From positions 1-64,000 of IMG/VR virus record IMGVR_UViG_3300032829_000002: a stretch of DNA of 64,000 bases, one strand, 5' to 3'. Position numbers and translations under genes: made by a program. This DNA is from a virus. The notes beneath the pieces are model-generated. The model was not told the origin of the DNA. It did no database searches and saw nothing but the letters and a program-made list of their open reading frames with translations. This document shows, one piece after another, positions 57,007 through 64,000 of the stretch; within the stretch, counting starts at the first letter, position 1, and the number at the start of each line of letters is the position of its first letter.

Positions 57007-58802
57007 TGGTTGATGAGACTGTAGAGCAGTCGGAGCCGAGCGTCGACGAGGACCCGCTCGATGACAGCGCCGAGGAGGCTGCCTTCTTTGCGGAGCCTGT
57101 AGTCGTCGAAAACATCTTCGATGGACTCGAGAAGAAGGGGCCTGTCGATCGACGTCTGTCCGTCACGATTTCCCAGTTCACCGAGGCGGCCTTTCGCATG
57201 CCTCGGGAGGATGGTCTTCCCGGCTTCAAGAACTTCTCCTTCGAAGGCCGGCGTCATCTTCGAATGCCGTACGACACGTCGTCGCGACGCATCCTTCTCT
57301 GCACGGGCCGTCAGGTCGAGAAGTCCACTCTTCTTGGCAACCGCGCGATCGCGTACTGCTGCCTGGTCCCCTCTTTCAAGGTCCTCTACGTCTCCCCGAC
57401 GTCGACGCAGACCAAGACGTTCTCGACAGATCGTCTGAAGGAGCCGATCGAGACCAGCGACATTCTGCGTGGCTTCACTAACCGTGCACTCTCGCAGAAC
57501 GTCTTCGAGAAGCAGTTCAGCAACTGGTCGAAGATCACGTTGCGCAACGCCTTCCTCAACGCAGACCGCACCCGCGGTATCCCTGCATGGATGCTACTGC
57601 TCGACGAGTTCCAGGACATTCTCTCGGACAACGTTCCTGTCATCGAGCAGTGCACGGGTCACGCACCCAAGCGATGGCGGCAGTTCGTCTACGCCGGTAC
57701 TCCGAAGAGTCTCGACAACAACATCGAGTACTACCGCGCGCAGCAGTCGACACAGGGCGAGTGGATGGTTCCGTGCGATCATCACGGAGGAGAAGGTGGT
57801 CGCTACTGGAACATCCTCGGTGAACGAAACATCGGCAGGACGAGCCTCATCTGCGAGAAGTGCGGAGGCCAGATCTACGCGCAGCATCCAGATGCGGTCT
57901 GGGCGGGGCAGGTCGAGAACGCGCCGTTCGAGAGCTACCGCATTCCGCAGCTCATGGTTCCGTGGAAGCCGTGGGAAGAGATTCTTCTCGACTACGAGCG
58001 CTATCCTCGTGACAAGTTCTACAACGAGGTTCTCGGGCTCTCGTACGACTCAGGCATGCGACCGCTCACGATGGCGCAGGTGCAGGCGTGCTGCCGGTCG
58101 GACATCACGATGCATCCGGACACTCTCGAGAAGTACAAGGAGAAGGCCGTCGACAATCCAGTCTTCGCCGGTCTCGATTGGGGTACGGGCGAGAACACGT
58201 ACACCGTGCTGACACTCGGCACGTACGTAAACATGAAGTTCCGCGTCATCTACATGCATCGTTTCACGGGCGTCGAGCTCGATCCGCAGCTCCAGCTTCG
58301 TACGCTCGATGAGATCTTGAACGACTTCCGTGTGCTCATCATCGGCGCCGACTACGGTGGCGGCTTCGACCGCAACGACCACCTCACCCGCAAGTTTGGT
58401 CCGAACCGTCTTGCGAAGTTTCAGTACATGGCGCGTGCCAAGCGCAAGGTCGAGTTCGACGCGAAGTTGCGCCGCTACAAGGTCTTTCGTACCGAGGTGA
58501 TGAGCGACATCTTCAACGCGATCAAGCGCAGCAACGTCTTCGAGTTTCCTCGCTGGGAGGAGTTCAAGCAGCCGTTCGCGCAGGACATGTGCAACATCCA
58601 CTCGGAGTACAACGAGACGCTCCGAATGATCCAGTACGACCACGGCCCCGACAGGCCGGACGACTCTTTCCACTCCCTGCTCTACTGCTTCCTCGCCTCG
58701 TGCATCAAGTTCCCGCGTCCCGACATCATCGCGCCGCTGCGTGAAGATCAGAACCGCGGGCCGATGATGTCGGTCTACTCTGGCCCGGTGAATCAGGGCT
58801 AG
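57006..58802 (+). CDS. terL: Terminase large subunit (ATPase/nuclease)
   Basis: A 598-residue protein starting at TTG 57006 with GGAGG five bases upstream. The ATPase domain has a Walker A variant GRQVEKST at 101-108, and Walker B LLLDEF with Asp200 and Glu201. A zinc-like CDHH...CEKCGG cluster lies near residues 257-285. The RNase H-like nuclease domain has GLDWGTG with Asp391, a second acidic group near GADYGGGFD, and DDSFHSLLY near 553. It packages DNA into proheads through the portal. The first 40 residues are acidic and likely disordered. It ends in a shared CTAG with the convergent regulator gene. Confidence 0.9.
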   Translation: MVDETVEQSEPSVDEDPLDDSAEEAAFFAEPVVVENIFDGLEKKGPVDRRLSVTISQFTEAAFRMPREDGLPGFKNFSFEGRRHLRMPYDTSSRRILLCTGRQVEKSTLLGNRAIAYCCLVPSFKVLYVSPTSTQTKTFSTDRLKEPIETSDILRGFTNRALSQNVFEKQFSNWSKITLRNAFLNADRTRGIPAWMLLLDEFQDILSDNVPVIEQCTGHAPKRWRQFVYAGTPKSLDNNIEYYRAQQSTQGEWMVPCDHHGGEGGRYWNILGERNIGRTSLICEKCGGQIYAQHPDAVWAGQVENAPFESYRIPQLMVPWKPWEEILLDYERYPRDKFYNEVLGLSYDSGMRPLTMAQVQACCRSDITMHPDTLEKYKEKAVDNPVFAGLDWGTGENTYTVLTLGTYVNMKFRVIYMHRFTGVELDPQLQLRTLDEILNDFRVLIIGADYGGGFDRNDHLTRKFGPNRLAKFQYMARAKRKVEFDAKLRRYKVFRTEVMSDIFNAIKRSNVFEFPRWEEFKQPFAQDMCNIHSEYNETLRMIQYDHGPDRPDDSFHSLLYCFLASCIKFPRPDIIAPLREDQNRGPMMSVYSGPVNQG

Positions 58803-59545
58803 TGCACGGCGGACTTCGGGTCCTTGCTGTCGGCAAGGTGAATCAGGCTGAGCAAGGAGCTGACGAGGTCGCCATCGACGGTCGGAAAAATCCGGTCTGC
58901 TTTTCGCGGCCCCTTGGCTTGTCGGCAGTGCAGGTAGGCGCAGTTCTCCATGAAGCGAGCAGCAGCCGCGAAGTAGTTGTAGGCGACACGCACTTCGGGC
59001 AGCGGGTACTCGGGCGCGTTCCTTCGAATGAGATTCGCGAGCTGCACAAACGGCTCCCAGGGCTCATCCGTCTCGAGGACGTGGCTCGCCAGGAAAAGGA
59101 ATCCGGTGTCGATCTCGTAGAAGAAGCGCGCCCACTCCATCACTTCGGAGGCGGTCAAGGCGTCGAAGCGAAGGTGCAAGGACTCGTGTACTTTCTCCCA
59201 CGTCTTCAGAACACGATCTTCGTTCAACGGCGGAGTGTCGTACCGCGTTCCGAAAACGAAGGCGATGTCGTTGAGACGTCGCTCGAGCCGGCTGATCCCC
59301 GCCAGAGCTCGCAGCGCATTTTGGTTGGCGGTGACGACGTTGATCCCACGCGAGAGAACGTGCGCGGCTGCGTTCACGTCGGAGAGGTAGAAGTACTGCT
59401 TGCCACGAACCTGTACGACCTCGAGAACGCCTTGAGAGACCAGGCGGCGAATGATCGCGTTCGAAACCCCGAGGTGCTCGGCTGCCTCTTTTTTGGTCAG
59501 CAGGTCGTCGTCGGTTCGTTGCCTTCCCTTGCTCGAAGAGCCCAT
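58799..59545 (-). CDS. HTH (MerR/excisionase-like) regulator on the opposite strand
   Basis: A 248-residue protein. Residues about 15-60 are a helix-turn-helix of the MerR/excisionase type: LLTKKEAAEHLGVSNAIIRRLV then GVLEVVQVRGKQYFYLSDV. The remaining 190 residues are a helical effector-like domain (FEIDTGFLFLASHV..., WEPFVQLANLIRRN). Such domains regulate transcription. It lies divergently 35 bases from the gene at 59581 and convergent with terL, the two stop codons sharing CTAG. It is the only regulator seen in the plus-strand virion block. Confidence 0.75.
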   Translation of the reverse strand: MGSSSKGRQRTDDDLLTKKEAAEHLGVSNAIIRRLVSQGVLEVVQVRGKQYFYLSDVNAAAHVLSRGINVVTANQNALRALAGISRLERRLNDIAFVFGTRYDTPPLNEDRVLKTWEKVHESLHLRFDALTASEVMEWARFFYEIDTGFLFLASHVLETDEPWEPFVQLANLIRRNAPEYPLPEVRVAYNYFAAAARFMENCAYLHCRQAKGPRKADRIFPTVDGDLVSSLLSLIHLADSKDPKSAVH

Positions 59546-59580
59546 GCTATTCCTTAGCTATCTCACGACTGGAGTGCCGG
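59546..59580. promoter_or_regulatory. Short divergent region under likely control of the HTH regulator
   Basis: Only 35 bases separate the two divergent starts. It holds TGGAG as SD for the plus-strand gene and CTATTCCTTAGCTATC, which contains TAGCTA, a possible regulator site. There is no room for two separate standard promoters, so the two units may overlap in their promoters, or readthrough may serve the plus strand. Confidence 0.4.
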
Positions 59581-60888
59581 ATGCACGACCTTCCGTTTCA
59601 GAGCCTCCTTCAACAATCGCACGCTCGTCCGATTTCGGGAGAAGAGCTCGAAGCTTTCGGCAAGAAAGCAGCCGATCTCTACACGCGCGGCGACGGTGAC
59701 CTGACGCAAGCAGTGGTCGAGACCGTCAAGCACGCGGGGCTTTCTCCGGAGCAAGTTCGTCGCGTCGTCGAGTTCGCCAACACGACCGCGTACTTGACCG
59801 AGTTCAAGAAAGAAGGCTCGCCCCATCGCGTCATCGAGTTCCAGGGCGGCCCGGCAGATCCGGCCGCGGTCCTTCAGGACCTGAACGATGGCGGAGGTGG
59901 GTCGACTTACGACCGTGGGATGCTCGACTACGCGTCACCTCCGGCGGAGACGAAGGTCGCGTCGGCCGCAGCCGAAGAGGCATTCGCTTCGGCACTCTCT
60001 CGCCCCGAAGCGGCGATGGTGCAGCACAACCCGTTCGGGGAAGTGATCGAGCTGAAGGACAAGCTTGCGTCGCTCTACGAGCACGAGACGTCGGTCCTCA
60101 GCGGTCTCGAGGGCATGTACATGGACCTCGCGGAGCAGCTCTACGGGCACGTCAAGCAGGCGGCCATGTCGGGCACGACGCTCGGGGAGGTGGTTCAGGC
60201 GTGGGCGCCGTTCGTCGCTGACCCCCTCTATGTCAAGACGGCATTCGAGATGATCGGACCGCGCCTCGTGCAGGAGGAGGTCTTCCGCACCCTCATCGAC
60301 GTCGACGACTCGATCAGCAAGACCGCCAGCGAGCACCGGATGGTCAACGAGCAGCATCCGCTCGTCGTGACGATGACCGAGTTCTGCGAGACGCTCGACA
60401 AGCTCGCGGCGGTCCGCGAGACCCGAGAGCAGACCAAGCTCGCGTTGGACGAGACCGTGAGCTTCTTGCGCAAGGCGACGCCGGAGCGCGTTTCGGCCTT
60501 CTACGACAAGCTGGCGGAGATCGCTGGCGTGAAGGAGGCCGCACCGAAAATGCCGCGTCCTGGCCTGCTTCGAAGTGTGGTTGACACCTTCGAGGAGGGC
60601 GGAAAGCTCGTGGGAAAAGGCGGTAGGGCCGTGGGCGACCTGCTTTTCGGCCCCGGAAGCTCCGCGGCCGAGACCATGGGCAGAATCGCTGGCGGAGCGG
60701 TCACGCATATTCCGCACGCTATCGGTGGACTCGCTGCGGTCCGCGGCGCGCAGCACCTCTCTGCGCTCGGCGCTTCTCCTGTCGGCCAGACACTGAAGTC
60801 GTTCATTCCCGGCACGCCGGAGTATCAGCAAAAGAGCCAAGAGCTCGCGTACCAGTACAGCGGCTACCCCTTCCCCATGGGCTACTGA
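59581..60888 (+). CDS. Virion protein with KTA motifs and Gly-rich C-terminus
   Basis: A 435-residue protein with TGGAG before the ATG. The first 130 residues are mixed, then a helical region carrying VKTAFEMIG and SKTASEHRM near 220-255. Residues about 330-405 are Gly/Ala-rich (GGKLVGKGGRAVGDLLFG, then GRIAGGAVTHIPHAIGGLAAV), perhaps membrane-interacting, and the C-terminus is Tyr/Pro-rich. A head or ejection protein is likely. It starts the run of head genes leading to the protease. Confidence 0.55.
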   Translation: MHDLPFQSLLQQSHARPISGEELEAFGKKAADLYTRGDGDLTQAVVETVKHAGLSPEQVRRVVEFANTTAYLTEFKKEGSPHRVIEFQGGPADPAAVLQDLNDGGGGSTYDRGMLDYASPPAETKVASAAAEEAFASALSRPEAAMVQHNPFGEVIELKDKLASLYEHETSVLSGLEGMYMDLAEQLYGHVKQAAMSGTTLGEVVQAWAPFVADPLYVKTAFEMIGPRLVQEEVFRTLIDVDDSISKTASEHRMVNEQHPLVVTMTEFCETLDKLAAVRETREQTKLALDETVSFLRKATPERVSAFYDKLAEIAGVKEAAPKMPRPGLLRSVVDTFEEGGKLVGKGGRAVGDLLFGPGSSAAETMGRIAGGAVTHIPHAIGGLAAVRGAQHLSALGASPVGQTLKSFIPGTPEYQQKSQELAYQYSGYPFPMGY

Positions 60889-60894
60889 GGCAAC

Positions 60895-61485
60895 ATGAAC
60901 CCTCTCGAGAAGTACTTGGCGGAGAAGCACGGGACGAAGACGGCGGCGGGTCCGCTCGATGGTCTTCGTGGATTCGGGCAGCAGGTCGGTCGAGCGGCCG
61001 CAACCGGTGCGGGAACCGCCGTCGCCGGCGCCGCGATCGCAGGTGCTGGCGTCGCCGCTTCGAAGATTTGGGATGCAGTCACCAAGGGTCGTGACTTCCG
61101 AGCGATGATGGGATCTTCATTCAACGCGGACCTGCACGAGTTCCTGGCGACGCGCCCGAAGGAGTTCAACGAGTCCTTCAGCTCTCTGCGCACGATCAAT
61201 CCGGAGTTCACCAAGGACCCGATGATCGCGGGTACGTACATGCGCCGCATGATGATGTTGCGCCCGGACAGCGCTGGTGGCGCGCTCATCGAAGCGCTGT
61301 CGCACCGCAAGGCTCTTCCCGAGTCGGAGATCGGCGAAGCCTTTCTTCACAGCGCCGGCGGCGGCGTGATGGAGGGCACCAAGGCGCACATGCGGGAGCA
61401 GCAGCAAGCTACCCGTCGTCGCCCGGAAGGAGAGCACGGTCGTGGCGGAAGCGAGTACTTCCACGTGCCGTCCGGCCGCGAATGA
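60895..61485 (+). CDS. Small virion protein with N-terminal KTA motif
   Basis: A 196-residue protein with GAGG before the ATG. The N-terminus reads LEKYLAEKHGTKTAAGPL, followed by an Ala/Gly-rich hydrophobic stretch (GRAAATGAGTAVAGAAIAGAG) that could be a membrane helix, then helical and charged residues. It ends by ATGA overlap with the protease-like gene. Probably a minor head protein or a protease substrate. Confidence 0.5.
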   Translation: MNPLEKYLAEKHGTKTAAGPLDGLRGFGQQVGRAAATGAGTAVAGAAIAGAGVAASKIWDAVTKGRDFRAMMGSSFNADLHEFLATRPKEFNESFSSLRTINPEFTKDPMIAGTYMRRMMMLRPDSAGGALIEALSHRKALPESEIGEAFLHSAGGGVMEGTKAHMREQQQATRRRPEGEHGRGGSEYFHVPSGRE

Positions 61486-63221
61486 TCAAGACGAGCTTCT
61501 TCTCGAGTCATGCGGCGTACGGGCCAGCGGCGATCCCGCTGTTCACGCGTGCCGATGAGTACCTCGAGAAGGTCGCGTCTCCTGACTTGTTGCCGGAAGT
61601 CGTTCGTTACATCCACACGCTTCGTCCACGCAGCGACGCGCAGTACGTTCTGCTGAACGCGATGGGTGCTGGCGAGTTCTGGGGCTCGAACGTCAACGGC
61701 GACTACTTCCCCGAGGCTGCGCTCATCCACGCTCCGGATGACTGGAGCGGCAATCCGCTGCTTGATCGCGAGAAGGCCAAGACGTGGGGCTACGGCTACC
61801 CGACGTTCTACTTGGCGCACCCGTACGCGCACCATCGGAACAAGGACGCGACGCGCGCCTTCGGAGAAGTCGAGCTCGCTCTCTGGAACAACCGGATGAA
61901 GCGCGTCGAATTGGTCACCCGCGTCGACAAGGACAAGTGCGACCAGTTCGGCGGTACGGGCGTCTGGGACAAACTCAAGGCCGGACACTTCCCGGACGTT
62001 TCGATGGGCTGCAAGGTTCCCTTCGATACGTGTTCGATCTGCCTCGACTGGGAGGCGTACCGAAAGGCGATGGCGACGTTCAAGAAGGATCGTCATCGTA
62101 CGCCCGGAGAGGCAATCCTCGAGGTTCACAAGCAGCTCAAGGCGAAGAACGGCAAGGGCATCCGCGGCTTGTCGATCACGCGCGCCGACTACTGCGAGCA
62201 CGCGCGCGGCTCGATGAACAAGATCTTGTCCGACGGACGAAAGGTCTTCGTCTACAACGACTACCCGAAGTTCTTCGACATCAGCTTCGTCTTCATCGGT
62301 GCCGACAAGACGGCGAAGGTGATGATGAAGATCGCCGACGGCGAGAGCAAATTGTGGTCGTTGCCCTCAGCGGAAATCGCAGAGAAGCTCGGGTACGTCG
62401 AAGAAGACGAACAAGAAGAAAAGACTGCGAGCGCTTCTGAAGAAGACGCGTTCAAGATGGCCTTCCTCGGGAAAGCCGCGAAGCTGAAGAAGAGCGAGAT
62501 CGTGAAAGACACGGTCCCCTCGCAGTTCGCTGGCAAGGCTGTTCCGCTGCTCACTCGTCACGAGCCGGATCTACCCGAGGAGGTGCTCGATGCGCTTGCG
62601 TCGCGTCCGCTTGGTGAAGCGCTCTCTACGACCACTGGGCTCGGTATGGTTCTTCGACCGAAGGAGTTCCAGCGGATCATCCTCGTTCGCGGAGGTCAAA
62701 AAGACGTCGCGGACGATCTCGAGCAACGTGGAGTCGTCTTTCCAAAGAGCGAAGAAACGGACCCCGTTTCCCTTCGTTCCGACCTCTTTCACTCCGCGCT
62801 CGCGAAGCTGCTTCTCCCGCTTCTTTCCGATCGATCTGCCTTCGGACCTGCCATCGAGAAGCGGGTTTTGGTCATCATTGGGAAGGGGTCGCCGGTAGCC
62901 CGAAAAACAGATTCTTCCCATTCGTCAGATCTGCTGCGTAAGATTGGGAGTGCGTACAACGGCTATCGCCAAGCGATTCTTCATCTCGTTCCTGAAGTGC
63001 AGGACATGATCGATCGCTCCGGTCTTTCCGACGGTAGTCTCAAGAAACTTGCACAGGCCCACGTGAACGAGCTATTCACATCCTTGTCGGCTGCCTATCT
63101 CAAGAACGCGTTCTTGGACGAGGTCGGCCACTCCAAACAGGCGAACGCCGGCGTGGAGAGGGGACTCCCCTCGAGGAACACGTGGAACTCACCAACCCTC
63201 GATGAAGGAGTCCACTCATGA
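61482..63221 (+). CDS. Prohead protease-like protein with C-terminal extension
   Basis: A 579-residue protein. Residues about 60-190 have NVNGDYFPE, then LAHPYAHHRNKD with conserved-looking His, GEVELALWNNRMKRVELVTRVDKDKC and the VSMGCKVPFDTCSIC block, where VSMG corresponds to the Ser of prohead proteases (His-Ser type). The next 200 residues are mixed, with two more KTA-type motifs (DKTAKV, EEKTAS). The C-terminal third is helical. It would cleave the scaffold and head proteins during maturation. The family match is by pattern, not by full alignment. Confidence 0.6.
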   Translation: MIKTSFFSSHAAYGPAAIPLFTRADEYLEKVASPDLLPEVVRYIHTLRPRSDAQYVLLNAMGAGEFWGSNVNGDYFPEAALIHAPDDWSGNPLLDREKAKTWGYGYPTFYLAHPYAHHRNKDATRAFGEVELALWNNRMKRVELVTRVDKDKCDQFGGTGVWDKLKAGHFPDVSMGCKVPFDTCSICLDWEAYRKAMATFKKDRHRTPGEAILEVHKQLKAKNGKGIRGLSITRADYCEHARGSMNKILSDGRKVFVYNDYPKFFDISFVFIGADKTAKVMMKIADGESKLWSLPSAEIAEKLGYVEEDEQEEKTASASEEDAFKMAFLGKAAKLKKSEIVKDTVPSQFAGKAVPLLTRHEPDLPEEVLDALASRPLGEALSTTTGLGMVLRPKEFQRIILVRGGQKDVADDLEQRGVVFPKSEETDPVSLRSDLFHSALAKLLLPLLSDRSAFGPAIEKRVLVIIGKGSPVARKTDSSHSSDLLRKIGSAYNGYRQAILHLVPEVQDMIDRSGLSDGSLKKLAQAHVNELFTSLSAAYLKNAFLDEVGHSKQANAGVERGLPSRNTWNSPTLDEGVHS

Positions 63222-64000
63222 GTGGGATGCACGAATACCTCGCGCACGCGTACGGCACGACCCAGCCTCAGCAGACCGCTGACGCCGAGAAGGTCGCTCA
63301 AGCCGAGCTCTTCGCGAAGATGGCCGCCGAGAACGGCATCGACCTGAGCACGCTGAACGACAGCCAGATCACCGAGCTCTGGAACGCCACGTTCGCCAAG
63401 ACGGCGGGCGAGGAAGAGAAGAAAGAGCACGGCCACGCGCACAAGGACAAGAAGGCTGCGCAGCACGGCCACAAGCACCACGGCGAGAAGAAGGCCGAGG
63501 CGCAGGCGATGAACGAGTGGCTCCAGACCAAGGAAGCGCAGGCGAAGTTCGCCGAGGCCGACTTCTTCGGTCGTCAGATGGCGCACGCCTACGTGGCGGA
63601 GCTCCGCAAGATCGCCTCCGAAGGCGGCTTCGACTTCCTGGGCTCGAAAGAGGCGGCGATGCCGCCGCAGCTCGCGGCCGCGCTCGGCAAGAAGGACGGC
63701 GGCGGCGAGAAGGAAGAGAAGAAGGACGAGGAGAAGAAGGAAGAGAAGAAGGAGGAGAAGAAAGCCTCCGTGAGCAAGAAGGCGTCGCCTTCGGCGCTCA
63801 CCCAAGTCTCTGCCGCCTTCGCCATCGAGAAAGCGGCCTCGGCCGGTTTCGATCGCGACGAGGCGACCGCGCGCGTGTCGGCGGTCCTCACCCTCGGCTT
63901 CAACGAGGACAACAGCAAGGTGGCCGCCGCCACCGAGTTCCCGCAGGCCAAGGAGATCCGCGCTCTCGAGCTCCTCGAGGCGGCGGGTTACCCCGTGACC
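63218..64000 (+). CDS. Scaffold-like head assembly protein, 3' end outside the window
   Basis: 261 residues are visible, open to the right edge. It starts by ATGA overlap with the protease-like gene. It has a helical N-terminus with AELFAKMAAENG and FAKTAGEE, a His-rich stretch (HGHAHKDKKAAQHGHKHH), a further helix with VAELRKIASEGG, and a very acidic/Lys-rich coiled region (EKEEKKDEEKKEEKKEEKKAS). Lying directly after the protease, a scaffolding protein or a protease-processed internal protein is the best guess. The major capsid gene is probably downstream. Confidence 0.5.
   Translation, partial: MSGMHEYLAHAYGTTQPQQTADAEKVAQAELFAKMAAENGIDLSTLNDSQITELWNATFAKTAGEEEKKEHGHAHKDKKAAQHGHKHHGEKKAEAQAMNEWLQTKEAQAKFAEADFFGRQMAHAYVAELRKIASEGGFDFLGSKEAAMPPQLAAALGKKDGGGEKEEKKDEEKKEEKKEEKKASVSKKASPSALTQVSAAFAIEKAASAGFDRDEATARVSAVLTLGFNEDNSKVAAATEFPQAKEIRALELLEAAGYPVT

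Noticed and set aside
1-64000. tRNA genes and integrase or attachment sites
   Set aside because: No cloverleaf-like sequence in the gaps between genes, no tyrosine or serine recombinase signature, and no repeated core flanking the window; a temperate integration system is not supported here.

Overview
The window is a piece of a large tailed double-stranded DNA bacteriophage genome with high GC content. It contains a terminase large subunit, a portal protein, a prohead-protease-like protein, tail fibre and baseplate-like genes, and a complete phage replication and recombination set. I see no ribosomal RNA, no tRNA, no integrase and no cellular housekeeping genes. Genes are packed tightly, mostly with ATGA, TGATG or TAATG overlaps. 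The host cannot be named from this sequence. The major capsid gene probably lies just beyond the right edge, because the protease is followed by a scaffold-like gene that runs off the end.

Layout. (1) 1-15.2 kb, plus strand: tail, baseplate and adhesin genes. They include a BNR-repeat fibre, a 1,273-residue protein built from a 20-residue repeat, and a methyltransferase-glycosyltransferase-TPR fusion that may modify a virion or host glycan. (2) 15.2-34.3 kb, minus strand: the replication, recombination and nucleotide block. It holds a family A DNA polymerase, DnaG-like primase, DnaB-like helicase, RecA/UvsX-like recombinase, SF2 helicase, two Holliday junction resolvases (RusA and a PD-(D/E)XK type), a Cas4/RecB-like nuclease, an HU-zinc ribbon fusion, a family 4 uracil-DNA glycosylase and a dNMP kinase split by an in-frame HNH-AP2 endonuclease. 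(3) 34.4-39.7 kb, plus strand: head genes ending in a portal with an inserted zinc ribbon. (4) 39.7-44.6 kb, minus strand: a MoxR AAA+ ATPase with a VWA/metallopeptidase partner, zinc-ribbon proteins and two tiny genes. (5) 44.7-64 kb, plus strand: a 2,128-residue RNA polymerase with beta and beta' fused in one chain, then baseplate, virion, terminase and head genes. This block is interrupted by one antisense small gene and one minus-strand HTH regulator.

The two most striking points are the beta-beta' RNA polymerase fusion embedded among virion genes and the HNH-AP2 endonuclease embedded in frame in a dNMP kinase. Hairpin terminators, several with U-tracts, separate cassettes on the minus strand and corrected one gene start. 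Many start codons below were moved inward from the longest possible frame on the basis of Shine-Dalgarno (SD) sequences and overlaps with neighbours.
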